The notes under the pieces are model-generated. The model did no database searches. It was not told the DNA's origin and worked only from the letters and a program-made list of their open reading frames with translations. Below, piece by piece: positions 38,384 through 50,944 of a DNA stretch of 64,000 bases (position 1 is its first letter; each line of letters begins with the position of its first letter). A program made the translations under genes and the position numbers. The DNA is from Sipunculus nudus (taxonomy: Eukaryota; Annelida; Sipuncula; Golfingiida; Sipunculidae). Location of the stretch: contig CM049320.1 in the NCBI GenBank assembly GCA_026874595.1, forward strand, positions 30,178,714 through 30,242,713, read 5' to 3'.

Positions 38384-38739
38384 ATTCCGGGTCTCACTGA
38401 TGGTCTCTGAAGTCTTGCTCTCGATCATGATGTCGTTCTCGAAGTAAAATGGTCTCTGTCGCTACTCTGGTGTCTCAATATATAATGTATATTTCACGCA
38501 ATGCATTCGCGTGCTATTTAATTTCTTATTGTTATTTCCTCTTATAAATAAGCGGTTTTGCGGTTGCGCAACTTGTTACCTCGTGGTATTATATCAGTTA
38601 GATACCTGCTCATAAAGGTTTGCTGGTATTTTAGATAAACCATTGGCTCCGAAATAAAGAAGTATAAGACAATCGGGCTGACGTATGGTCTCAAGTTTCG
38701 ATCTCGGATTCCATGATATTATTCTCGATCAAAGTCTTG

Positions 38740-39076
38740 ACCATCCTGCTACTCAAAACGAGGCTCTTCCTGTTGAGCACCGTGAAACAGCGGGGAAAAC
38801 CTTTCTCAGCTGTCAAATTGTAAAATCAAAATTTGTTCAAAATCGAAGAAATACCTGCTGCTTACAATTCACATGCACAGGCTTAATATTTTTATTCACT
38901 TCAGTGAAGCCCCTACCATAAAAATCACCATATGTTCATATAAATAACCTTGCAACAATTCTTATACAACAAAATTGAACGGACCACATTATCCGCTTCA
39001 CTACATTTATTACCTATGCTATTTATGTACGTAGAAGCTCTGGTGCGTTGTGGGCTGAATATTTGGACACCCTCAC
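38740..39076 (+). repeat. Dispersed repeat family R1, copy C
   Basis: A diverged copy. It shares caaaatttgttc, acatgcacaggctta, ccctaccataaaaa, caaaattgaacggac, tttattacctatgc and ggtgcgttgtgggctg with copy A, in the same order. The open frames running across it are incidental. Confidence 0.65.
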
Positions 39077-40083
39077 CAGAAGATTCGTTCTCTTGTGAAT
39101 CCGATTCTGAGCAGTGTGGGTCTAGACTACGTCACTGTTGTATGTCTGTGCAAATGTTATCTACTGATGTTTATAATGATAAATTTAGGTAAGACACAAG
39201 GAAAAGTGGTGGTGAGTTGTAAATTTGAATATATGTGACCAGGCAAGAAACTCTCACAAGTGCTGTGGTCAATTGGAGTTTTTTTACGTTATAAGACACT
39301 TGGTTCCCCGAAGAATATTGTATGAAGGTGCTTGTGTTTCTCAAGATTTAACATATGCATGTATAGTGCATTGCCATTTTATTAGGTCTGTCATTTCTTG
39401 AATGCTAAGGTTTTTTGAAAACATTACATATCTGGATACTTTGTGATTACTGAAACATTATTTTGCCTTAACAGCATGAACTGGCACGTGATAATCATAA
39501 CTGAATGCGAAATCAGGTATCTTATATAAAAATGTTGAGGTCATTACGGCCGATTAAGGGACAAAGCAGCCTGTTGGGAAGCGGTCGTACTAATTGAAAT
39601 TTGGCGGAAATGGCCCTCGGACCACTTACAATGATGGGTTTTCGGAACCTCGATTCCCGGTTTCCTGTGGGTTCTCGCCCTGAGAATAATGGAGGTACCA
39701 GTGATCATTATATAAATTGACGCATGGTTTCTATAAACCACAGACAGGGAAACTGCTCTCTCTGCAGGGGAGGTAAAGTGTATCTCGTCATGCTGAAATT
39801 TGTTGTTACGTGTCAAACTGCGCAGAATCGGACTCGCAATAAATACGAGTCTGCTGTTATGGGTCTGTGGGTGTCACAATCTGAACCTCACAGAGCAGCG
39901 CGGTTTCTAAATACCAAGATGGCGAAGGTATATTTGTAGTGATGGTGAAAATGTAGTCCGTTCAACTATGATGCATAAGATTTGCAAACTAAAAAAAAAA
40001 ATAGGTGATTTTGTTTTAAGGCCTTCACGAAATAATAAATTTGCAAGCATGCGCATATAAAATGTAATCAAATTATGATTTTA

Positions 40084-40130
40084 AAGTTTGCTAGTCGAGA
40101 TGAGTAGTCCCGGCCATCCCAAAGTGCCTG
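40084..40130 (-). repeat. Dispersed repeat family R1, fragment D
   Basis: On the - strand it reads actttgggatggccgggact, actcatctcgac and agcaaact, matching the gtgggacggccgagactact and ggtctcaactgtcaaact part of copy A. It is the only copy in reverse orientation. Confidence 0.5.
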
Positions 40131-42498
40131 TCAGGAGGAGTTTCGTTTTGAGATGAACTGATCTGTGATGGAGGGTGGTTACGTGTCTGTCATGGCGTGA
40201 TGGAGGTCCTTTTATCGAAGAATAGTACAAAGCTTTGTGGTGAAGACATATGACATGGTGAAGACCTTTGTCGAGGTCCGCCCAACGACAAAATTGTGAA
40301 TTCTTTGGACACCAAAGATTCACTTTAAATCCGGCTGCACACTGGGGAAATTGTCACGTTATATGTTTTGGAACATGCTTGTCTCCCAACATGTCACATA
40401 TGTGTGTGACAGTTCTAATTCGTGATGCCTGTGTCCTGCAGCATGTCGCGAGAAATATAACTAAATCATGTTCTAACCTTGGTACGGTGTCAGGTTATTT
40501 TCTTGTTTGAGCTATTTGAATTGCATGATTAAGGTTACGGCACTAGCTCGCAGTAAAATCTGTCTACAAGACATGGGGCCACTACACATGGTTTAATAAA
40601 AAAAAATAAGTTTTATCTGGCACATATTGAACATATGTTCAGGGGTCGTACTCCGAGAAACTTTTGAAGCAAAATGTTTTAAAAATGCGTGGCGCAATAT
40701 GTTGCACAACTTTTGCACACGTATGTGGCCGTCTTAAAAGAGGCGATACACTAGGGAACAGGTTGCGGAACATGTTATTTTTTAAACTAGCTGTGCATAA
40801 TCTCGGCATCTTCAGTGTTTTAATTTAAATTCAAGCATTCCATTGGCTTATAATCGAAAACGGAACGTTCATGGATGATCAAATCAATCATAAATTCAAA
40901 AAGCTCAGTTATCACCCCGGTGACTTGCCAATATTCTTATGGAATTTCATGAAAATCATTTTAAATAATAACCGTCACCTGAATTCTGTTTTCTGCATAT
41001 TTTGCGATTATTTAATTAGGTCAGAGGTCACCAGATTTCTTTATGGTATGATGGTTACTAGGAGTTTAATGGGTAGTAATGACATTCAGCATGAATTAGG
41101 CCACCTTCAGCTCTAGAGCTTATTTCGGACGGAAGAATTTTAAGTTAAACTTACTGTATAAATGTTACGACATTGCACACCCCTTTGACACCGTGCACAA
41201 TATTACATCTAAAAAGAATATGCTCGGTTTCCTTCAAACAGTGTGTTATACACCTACGTGCATGATTGCCCTCAGCTGCCCCCATTGTTTCTCACACGGT
41301 CTATGGTGTCAGTCTGGGTCAGGTGTCACCGCAGAAGCGTGAAATGTTAGGTGATTTTTATTTTCAGCAGTAATATCGGGACGCCACAGTCTGAACCTTG
41401 TCTACATTTTAAACTTGGCGTATAAGCTTACCAGTCTTAAACAGGAAATGTTATGCGTAGCGGCCATTGTTGATATACAATCCTTACACAAAAACTGCAA
41501 AATAGTCAGCAGGCTCAATGTACCGTGTACTGGGCGACCTGACGTGTATCCATGACGAACCAGGGCAAAAGAAATCTATGCAGCATGGTTACTAATAGAG
41601 TAGTTAATGGGTATTTCTCTCCCATGTCTCCGTATCCGGAGCAAAAACAGTAATTCCAGAATAATCCGTCCTTTTTAATATCACATTCCTTACAAATGCA
41701 AGGGTTAAAATGGAGTCAGCAAAGTGGCCCGCAATTTGTAAAAAGCCATTATGGTTTCAATGATATGAGCCTAAAACAGGTTTACTTGTTATGTTTTATA
41801 TACCATTTTATCAGAATAAAAATTACTTTTACTCAAGGTATATGACGGCCTTGCTAATGGCGTGCACATCCGTAAAGTTAAAACCGTGCTCTCTATTAAT
41901 GGAGGTAAAAATAACGGACCTTTTGACTTGAATATTGATCGTACCCGGAGCGTCTATCTTTTGATTCGGTCAGGATTTCACAGTGACCTTATCACCACGG
42001 ACAGGTATAAAAGACGCCTCCGCTGGCTGCCACGATCCCCTATAAACCTTCAGAAACCGCCCGACACATCTAAACACGGTGAGAAGCCCACACAATGTAT
42101 CCCGTCGTCCTCTACGCCCACGTGACTTCTCCAGGGCAAATGTAATCTAAAAGTGATGCGGCATAAAATAAGTACCGGCGAAAGGTCTTGTCTGGATCAC
42201 CATAGGAAGACATGTTTGAGCTAATTCTCTACTTTGGAATGTTCATTCTTATAAACGTAGCCTTGTCAGATTTCTTGTCACACTTTAATATAGGTTATAG
42301 TATTTATCACACAGTTAATCATACTATACTATATATGATATACGAATAAAAGAAACACTACAAAGAGGGTCATGTTGGTATGCAAGGCGTTAACCTTACG
42401 GTCCACAGTCCTGGTTTGAGCCGACGGCCAAGAAAGATTCAAGCCGAGCCCAGTTCAATTATAGTGTTTTATTTCAATGGGCTAAAGTGGCTCAGTTA

Positions 42499-42525
42499 AT
42501 ATATATATATATATATATATATATT
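42499..42525. repeat. (TA)n microsatellite
   Basis: A run of about 13 TA units. Confidence 0.9.
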
Positions 42526-42617
42526 AGTATAGCTGTGCCAGACACGATTTCTAAAAATCAAGCAATATTAAACAGCTTAACACTACTTTACATATAGCAG
42601 CATATGTCATATTTTTA

Positions 42618-43025
42618 GTGGTCTGTTTGAACTCCTTTCTGTCCGCCGGGAACGTAATGTTTGTTAAAGACATCCATCCACTTTACCTGGGGACAGGGAC
42701 GGGGTCATTGGAAAAGGTATCTGTCAGCGAGTGTAAGCCCGCTGGGATTGATGGGTTTGTTATTATAGACCTCGCGTATCCGGGGCAAATTCTGATCTAC
42801 ATCACGTTGCTTACAATCCATCATATCACTGACAAGGAGACCTATAAAAACGGAAGTCCGGCTGCCACTTCAAGCTCATCCAGTGTCACGGCCAGAAAAA
42901 AGTTTCCCGTAAAGTCCTACAGGGAATATTGTGAAAAAGTCCCTTGGTGCTTTCAAATCGCGTTTGGAGCCGACAGATTTTATTTTATTTTTTTTTTCTT
43001 CCTTTTTTTGACAGTCTTTGTCTGA
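42618..43025 (+). CDS. Unassigned open frame, doubtful
   Basis: An open frame of 135 codons lies within the 25.7 kb receptor intron. Its middle part (42645-42990) is richer in G and C than the surroundings, and the translation includes GNVMFVKDIHPLYLG, GIDGFVIIDLAYPG and a serine patch. I recognise no domain, signal peptide or motif. It begins with GTG, not ATG, and ends in a T-rich run read as Phe/Leu. It could be an exon, a transposon remnant or chance; I lean to chance. Confidence 0.15.
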   Translation: MVCLNSFLSAGNVMFVKDIHPLYLGTGTGSLEKVSVSECKPAGIDGFVIIDLAYPGQILIYITLLTIHHITDKETYKNGSPAATSSSSSVTARKKFPVKSYREYCEKVPWCFQIAFGADRFYFIFFFFLFLTVFV

Positions 43026-44374
43026 AAAAAAATTCTCGCTCGTTGCAAAGATGTTTTGTTTGTGATGGTAATGATGAGAAAACCGACGCCGCATGTAGAC
43101 ATATTTGACGGGGCGTTTAAAACTGATGAAATCCTTACCGCTGTAAGAAAGAGGAGCTAGGAGAAAGTTATGAGATATGATCTATAAATGTCTTTGAACC
43201 TGAATTTCACGGCACCTTAACTGTGAAATCAGGTTTTTTACTCTTTTTTCACAATGGTGTCTGCGATTATGAATTCAGTTTTCATCAATTCAAATCTATT
43301 TCATTTCATTACAGACACGAATTTGATTCTGGAAAAAATGTTTCTACAAGACAGGTGATATGCAGAATAAATACTTCCATTGTCACTCCATTAATGAAAA
43401 AAAATGTTCAAATTTAAATGTGATATTTACAAATAAAAAAATCTTAAGGACTAACGTTACAGAAGTATTGTTATTAGGAGACGTATGAGGTAGTTCTATG
43501 TTCTGATTATCTTTAATTTAATGTACAAAAAATATTTAGAATTATAATGGTAATGTGAGGACAAGTCGAAATTAAATCATAGCACCTCGAAAAGTGCATG
43601 GTTTCCACTTTTACTCATGAAAAGCATTTTTGTTTCTGTTTTTGCTACTTTCTTTTCCATCTGTTATGTATTTTAACATGCATAATATACTTCTCAATGC
43701 ATTGATAAGTCGGATATGTTTCAGGTTTCACTTAACAATGAATCCTCAAGAACGCGCAGTTATAATGGTATTATATTTAAACTTCCCTGTTAGATATTTT
43801 GAAAGTATAACATTGCGTTATATTATTTATATTATGTGTTTACATATCAGTTATATTTATATAGCTTATATTCAGCTTATACGTTTACCATTTTTTTTTC
43901 ATTTTTGCGGGAAACAGTATGCCAGGGAGTTGCTTTCATATATGTATTAAAGATATAAGGTTACCAGCGTCTTCATTAGGTATTCTGCCCCGGCTACTGC
44001 TTTCTCTTTCTTTCGGACATAGCTGTTAGTCGCATACCAGTTGCGAAAAAGTTTGTATTTGGTCTAATATTTAAGCATGCAAGGTGATTTACCAGTATAT
44101 TAAGTAAAACGGAGTAATTCGTTTTTTTTTTTTTTGGGTGTGTCTTTTCAGGAAGTGAATAAAATTATTAAACAGTTATTCTGGGCCATTCTAAATAAAA
44201 CAGTATTTGTATACGGCGGGGATTTCTCAAAATGAAATTTGATTATCAATCGATATTTTAGAGCAGTTTTCGATATCACATAATGTACCACTCTTACAGC
44301 TCGGTGGAGTTTCTTTACTGTGAGAGTATCAAAGGCTCCATGTGTCCCACTCTATATGAAGTCCGTGTGACGGG

Positions 44375-44470
44375 TTTGGCTTGGGGCAAGTACGAACCAG
44401 GCCAGGTTTTCAGTTGGGCTTAGATCGATTCACTCGCTTAGTTTCTGATCCATTGCGCTACGCAAGACCC
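44375..44470 (-). mobile_element. Possible tRNA-like repeat head
   Basis: On the - strand, gcgtagcgcaatggatca could be an A box and ctggttcgtacttgcc a B box, about 50 bp apart, as in tRNA-derived SINEs. Arm pairing is poor. The words gacgaaccagg near 33390 and 41558 may be related scraps. Confidence 0.3.
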
Positions 44471-44588
44471 TTCCCGAAACAATAATTTATTAGGGAAAAA
44501 AGCGCCCCCTTTGGACATCCTTGGCATCGTTTCTGACAGTTTAAGACAAAAAACGTACATTTCCAAGACATTGCCACTTAGGAGTTTC

Positions 44589-44644
44589 GTGACAAAGGTT
44601 GTCTGCCACTACCCTCGTGACAGAGGTTGTCTGCCACTACCCTC
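44589..44644 (+). repeat. 28-bp tandem duplication
   Basis: Two adjacent copies of a 28-bp unit (gtgacaaaggttgtctgcca and eight more bases) differ by one base (a/g). They end about 50 bp before the acceptor of the tail exon, so a duplication arose close to splice-relevant sequence. Confidence 0.9.
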
Positions 44645-44695
44645 AGTCATAATATAAAGGAGTAACCTTACTGTTATTATTCTTTCTCTTTCCAG

Positions 44696-44865
44696 CTGAG
44701 ATCGAGCTCCATCAGCGCCTGCATCCTTCCGGGAGTCTGAGCAGCGGGTTGAGCAGGTGCACCAGTGGTACTCAGACATGTAGTAACGGCACCAGTATTA
44801 GTACTCAGACCCTGGACAGTGTGGACAGATGTCTTCAGTTTGATGACATGGACGTGCAGCTGTAA
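44696..44865 (+). CDS. mGluR-family receptor terminal exon: C-terminal tail
   Basis: It follows a strong acceptor (tctttctctttccag) and starts in phase 1: CT completes the T left at 19011 to give Ser. The reading continues EIELHQRLHPSGSLSSG, a Ser/Thr-rich stretch (GTQTCSNGTSISTQTLDS) and ends DDMDVQL before TAA at 44863-44865. About 55 codons, cytoplasmic. The match of phase, the codon quality and the mGluR-like Ser/Thr-rich tail support it. The last residues V-Q-L fit a class II PDZ ligand (hydrophobic-x-hydrophobic). There is no transcript proof; it is separated by 25.7 kb, so a different gene's exon is not excluded, but no other receptor exon is near. Confidence 0.75.
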
Positions 44866-45365
44866 ACGCGGATGGCTATTGGCCTCATCTTAAGATATGG
44901 AGCGTTAAAATACAGTGATCTTGCCAAACCTGAAAACAAGACTGTCAGTCTGAAATATATTCAAACTTCTTTTCACTGTATTGTGAACACATGTCAACTT
45001 AGGTCATTTGAAAGAAGATCCAGTGAAACCTACTTCGACCAAAGGGTCACAACGTAAAGACCCATGCTGCCAAGGTCAAGAAATCATGAAGCAAGTAACA
45101 ACAGTTCCTGTACAAGAACCCGTGATCAAATCGGGACATAAAAAGTATAACGGGACATCGGAATTAGTATTAGAAAACCCCAAGAATGAAAACGAACCGG
45201 ACGCTAAATGTTATTTTCAGCAATTATCTTGGAAAAAAATTAAAAAACTAGGCGTTAATTAAAAAAAAAGAAAAGTAGATAGTCCGGAGGAGAATTTTAT
45301 ATTCATGTGTTCTTCAGAGTTATCTCTGAAAAGAGCTAGACTGAATAAAGAAATGTCCAGATTAG
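44866..45365 (+). other. Probable 3' untranslated region
   Basis: Non-coding sequence follows the stop. The first canonical polyadenylation signal aataaa after the stop is at 45344-45349, which would give a 3' UTR of about 500 bases. An open frame at 45008-45262 (Lys/Glu-rich) overlaps this and has no recognised domain; I treat it as accidental. Confidence 0.4.
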
Positions 45366-48300
45366 AAAGTTTCCCGGGATAAAACACTGAAGATGAAGAT
45401 GAAACTAGACCAGCAGGTGTTATTTTTTATACAGAATGTGTCCCATCAGGGAAGCATGCAATGATTAGGCAAGTGAAGGTTGAAATGGTTTCTTCCCATT
45501 TATAAAATTTACTGACATCAGCTATAGAAAAACTTTAAAGTCTACTGCTAGTTGACATTTAAATAGCAGAGCAAGTTCATTACCTTAATTTCGTGTTAAA
45601 CCTTTGAATGCTGCTGTTTTTCATCAATATACCTGCGTTAACTCAGCTTTACAGGAGATAAAGGTAAAGAAAGGACAAACATATTTCTTGAGTGCCAGCC
45701 GTCATGACACACTACAAATAAGAGTGAACAAAAATGACTGAATAACAAAAAAAGGGCTGGATTTAATTAGATGAAAAACTGAAATATGTGCGAGAATTTC
45801 TTGCCTGGAAAAAAATCTTCTCAAAAAAGAGAAAAATATATAGGAAGAATCGTATGGCGGCACTTTAGGAGCCACCACAAAACTTATGTAAAAAGAAGTT
45901 CAGTGTCAAAATTCAAAGTTATTTTATTGTAAGATATTCACAGGACTGTCAAAAAAAATGTGCCATGAATGTTTACTATTTCTTTCATTTTACATTAAAT
46001 TTTCTATGTAATGCTGCGTATAAAAGCTCTATGGTTTTCCGAAACTTGTGGATTTTAAAAATTACACGTAAAATTATTGATTTTAAATATTTAAAGTTTA
46101 AACTGAGATTCTCGCGCATCCAAGAATGTTAAAAACACTTCATTTTCATCATATCGTGTTATATAATATCTGCTCTAAATGTATCCAGTCCCGATTTGGC
46201 CTACATTATATGAAAGTATTTAGTTTAGGGCATTTTAAAATATTTATACATATATTTCTAGCAGGATGGCTTGCGGTTCTACCAGGCAGGTTGGAATGTT
46301 GTTTTGATAAATACAGTAAACTTCTAAATAATATTATATTTAAATTTTGATATAACCAGCCAATGTTCGAAAACCAAAATTTTATCATATTTAATAAAGA
46401 GCCATCGTTTATAAAATATATATTATTGATAAACTAAAACGAGGCTTCTATTAGCTTAGAAGATATCTAAAGTGCTTTGCCTGATGCATTCAGATTCTGT
46501 TGATTGTACTTTTTTATTATTATTTCATCTGTAGTAAAATGAATATTAACTTCGGTATGTGGATAACTTCAAGATAACAACAGGGACTTCTATTACATTG
46601 ATGTTTGACATTAAAAAAATGATTACAGAGTAGCCTCGTCCATTGCCACCCATTCACTGAACAAACTTGTTTCCTGCCGAATAATGTCGAAACAACATTA
46701 ATACCATTTGTCAGGCACAGTTAGCTATACTCGCTGCCAGCTTTCCTCCATTTGTGTCTTTGCTAACATCTGGCCGGCATGTCTGTGGCCACGATGTATA
46801 TAGAATAAATCATTGTAATTAATGTACCAGACACCCCGGAAAGTTGTGTTTATAAGTTACCTCTACACCTGATAAACCGCGCTTGTTTCACCAGTGGTTC
46901 CTTTCCTGATGTTGGCGATGGAGCGAGGGCATACTGTATATGTAGGTCGATGAAAGGTGTAAGGGCCTAAGATTTTATTACCATATAATACCTAATCAAC
47001 GAGATATAAGGAACCCTTCTCTGTTTTCCCCATTTCTAATTTACAAATTCATAATATTTCCAGCGTATGAGCATCAGGTCAACGGTTTAAATGTTGCTCA
47101 CTGCTGCCTCTGCATTAAAAAATTGTATATTAAATGTAAAAATTGTATTCAAATAGATATCACATGAAAAGAATAATAAAGTTCCTTGTTTACCATTTCG
47201 GGAGTGACTGTACATGTTTGGTGTCCTTCTTATGAAAATATCAAGCTTTTTTATATACAATAATTTCGCCCGCTCGCTTAAGGTTTTCGTCCAAGAAATC
47301 ATAGAACATTTCACTCTTTGGGTAGCCGTCACTTTCTGCATATCTAAATTTCATCAGGAATGGATAATAGTAATAATATGAAAATATTTTATTTTGTAAA
47401 GCGTAAAATACACGGATATGTGCTATAAAACGCTATTACAAGCATGCAATTGCATAAAAAATGAGCTAATATGAAAAAAATTATTCATAAAAATAAAGAT
47501 GGAGACTTAAATTTAGATATTACTTAGGCTAGATACGAAATGCACATAATCAAGTTATATACATGTAATCTGATATGTCATTAAACCCATTAAATACATT
47601 AAACTCATAGAAGTAGTTAAAATCATGGCATAGACAAGAAAATCTGCTCAATCTCCTAAATCACAGGCCATCAAAATATTGCTCAAATAAGTATGTCTTG
47701 GGCAAGGTCTTAATTAAGCCTGTCTTAATTTCTAAGGTAATGAATTCCACAAAAAGGGACCTGCCACGCAAAGGCTCTTAGAGCAACCATGGAAGTCTTT
47801 GTACGTGGTAATTAAGAAATCTTGATACTATAACCGGCTGTAAATCACTGAAAAGGACAATTTTAAGGGTGCCATGGATCCTAGAATGTGTACCAAAGGA
47901 GAACAAAAACACAACATTTTCAACTAGGGATAGGATCGGAGGATGCTTAGTCACGAAGAAGATCTTCAGTTTAGACTGTTGTCTCTCTGTACGGACAGAC
48001 AAGACGGACCGTGTGTCCTGATTTTATTATAAAGGAGTTAATTTGGAAAGTTTGCTGAGCTCTCACACCTTTTTTTTGGGAGATGAGACATTTCCAAGTG
48101 AAACTATTATTTCTTAATCAATCCCGTGGTTTTCCTTTATGAGTTCTTCCTTAGTTCTTCCTTTATGAACAGTGTATCATGCTTTTGACTGGGATAACAA
48201 ATGAATCTCCGATTTTTTTTATTCTACTCTCGATAAAGAATTTGGAATTTAAAAAATAAACTTAGGCCACTTTGTTACATGGTTACAATGAATGGTAAAC

Positions 48301-48544
48301 GTGGACTTGAAGTAGACTTAAATTGTATAATGCAACGGGAAAAATATGTCATTCCTGAAACCGGAGAAATATCCGGTGATAGTTTAAACACTTTCATAAT
48401 ATTACAACGTTCCGGTATTTAGGCTAATGTGTCGGGCAACCTGTGTGTTCATTTTTTTCAAATGGGGTCATGTATGTCTCTTTTATTGTACATTAAATAA
48501 TAAATAATGATACAGTTTATTTGATGGTTGTTTTTTATTCACGT

Positions 48545-48712
48545 GTATATTACTCCCCCCCCCACCCAACACACACAGCCGCTGCAATCTTTGTTTAAGA
48601 ATTACTGACCATTTTTTAGGCCTGGGCCCCCGTTTTCAGGATCTGGGTACTTTCTTTAGGTTTTGTCATTTTTATCTCCTTTTCCTAAATCCTGGATTCG
48701 CCTCTGACGTTC
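48545..48712 (+). repeat. C-rich dispersed repeat (related to 63810-63923)
   Basis: Contains a C run, then tttttaggcctgggcccccg, a T-rich part and tcctaaatcctggattcgcc. The end of the window at 63820-63923 has a C run, accatttttaggtttttc, ggagcccgc and tatcctggatccgcacctg in the same order. Family unknown. Confidence 0.4.
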
Positions 48713-50944
48713 CCCAGTTAGCATGAAATGAGGCCAACAGGATTCGCCTATGTAGCAACTGAAGGATATATAAATATCATTATTTAATTATGAATGAAAA
48801 CTCTTTCTGAAATATAACATAATGTTTGCAAAATTCTAAACCTCATTCACACATTCATACGGATAGAATTAAAAATAAAAAAAAAATTTCTTTTCAGCAT
48901 AAAAGAGACTTTCAAAACAGAGTGAAACAAAACTGAAATTTAGAACGGCATAAAATTCAGAATTACAAGTGCACTCTTCCTTTTATTACTGCACAAGTAG
49001 TGATCAAACTCACGTTACAATATACACGAAGGTCTAGGCGCGCGACATGTTTGGACGTGGGATACAATCCAACACATTTTACCCGGTGGATTTCAAATGA
49101 AGGAACTTGTTCCCAGAGAACTTTGGCTAAGGGACTTGGCAGGGGAGTTTTATCCAACAAATATCAGTGCCCAGGATAATGGAGATAACTTTAATGGTAC
49201 CTGAAGTTTTTGCCCGATAATTCGTGGGGGGGGGGGGATATGGCGGGGGTTATCCACAAATTCACGAAGATAATTACCACGTGATTTTGCGTCGGTGTGA
49301 TTTCTCGTGATCATTTCCGGGGTTAAATCTTCGGGAGCTCTTGCCCTCGGATTAGTTTAACCTCGGATTTTGGCATATCCTTCATCAAATCGAGATTTTA
49401 AATTACAACATATGAAAATTGTCTTATCGTCCCAGTTTCAATTATCGTTATTCATTCACCCGTTTATATATTGCGTTTTTCGCCTTAAATAAATTGTTTA
49501 AGATATTGGATCAAACTTCTGAAATGGTTTAACATTTCTCTTTCTAGTCAAAAAGTTTGAAAACAAAGAAGTCCCAAATATATCAAAGACTGTCTCACCC
49601 CTATTTGTTACATCTTATACCTTGACAAGCTTGGTGTAACAAATCAGCGAGTTGTGCCAAGGTTGTCTCCTTACAGACTTCCGGTGTCGGGTATCGCATA
49701 AAATTTCCTTCCCTGTGAAATTATTCAAAACTTATCATCAGCGTACCGTGAGTTTATCCTTCCGCCGCAGCGGAGAAATTAATGGCATGTCAAGCTAGCC
49801 AATAGAACCCTGTCGGAACCCGCTGATGGAAACACGTATAAGGGTCATCCAGGAATCCCGCTGTATACTTCATCCTGACCGGGACTATAACCATGCATAG
49901 CGCTCCTGCCTCTCTATTGCTCGCGAAGGTCTTTCGTATAAGTCATTATCATTGGTAGCGGAAGTGATCTACGCCACCTGTCAAGGCATGGTCAGTGGCA
50001 ATCAATGTAATGTTGGAGCCTGCATAAACCACACTCCACGGGATCAAGTGGGCGGGAAAGTTTTGTTCTCTTATTTCATAAACTTTTTATCCCAAGGGGT
50101 ACAACTATATAGTGTTATAACGTCATTCTGACAAATGTTAATTTATCCGATTTATAATAGCATGATAATTATAATACATATCAGAAGAGAATCCAAAGGG
50201 CCCCACTTTTTATATCCGCCGCAACCTTTTTTTTAACGTTCCAAACCAATTTTTGCTGCCTGGACCCCACCCCTTACTGGATCTGGGGTCCTTATTTTTG
50301 GTTTTATCATGAGACCTTAAGACTAGGGTTTCGTTAATTTCTGTTTCGAAAGATTCTGTCGTTGCAATCACTTGATTGACCGAAGATATCGTGATTAATA
50401 AATTGTCTGACTAAACATTATATATTATGCTCAAATGCCCATTTCCTTAAGTGAAAGTATAAACGTTATTACTTTATTTCGAAAACTTGACATTTTAAAT
50501 ATGATGCAATAAGTCAGTTCAAAACTTTTACAAATATTATTGAATTAACACTAAAACCAAAAGTCGAATATAAAGAAACCAACATATCAACATTCCTGAG
50601 AAGAGAAAGATATTTTAATATTATATACAATCAGAATATAAAACTGGCAAATAAAAATGATTAGATTATATAAAATTGCATTGGTAAGGTAAGGAAACGA
50701 ATTCAGGTTGACCAGTGAATACTAGTATTGTCGAGCTGATTTATTTCCTGAATTTCCACATCTCTTTTTACTACGCATATGTTACCTTTTAATGTCTAAT
50801 TGTTCTTTCATACTTTGGAATGAACTACAATCGGAAAAGTTAAAAACAAAGAAAGCTCTAAAGAAAGAGTCTATACCTACAGAATGATCAGGAAGACTTT
50901 CTGGACCCCAAAACAGATTGCTATGGTTATTTATTTTTTTTGTC

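Larger units (their letters stand above)
19012..44695. other. 25.7 kb intron before the tail exon
   Basis: Inferred intron from donor gtaagt to acceptor ctttctctttccag. It holds SINEs, R1 repeat copies, hairpin elements and TA tracts, which are listed separately. Stretches 19020-21220, 21660-26150, 26480-27070, 27900-30080, 31530-33530, 33570-37050, 37120-38200, 39080-40080, 40140-41860 and 43030-44370 are AT-rich and show no gene I can support. Confidence 0.75.

Noticed and set aside
41862-42125. 87-codon frame with VKTVLSINGG, resembling a chitinase-like strand
   Set aside because: The likeness is limited to a few residues; the catalytic motif and any neighbouring exons are missing.
45008-45262. 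84-codon Lys/Glu-rich frame after the receptor stop
   Set aside because: It lies in the probable 3' UTR, overlaps the end of another frame and has no recognisable domain.
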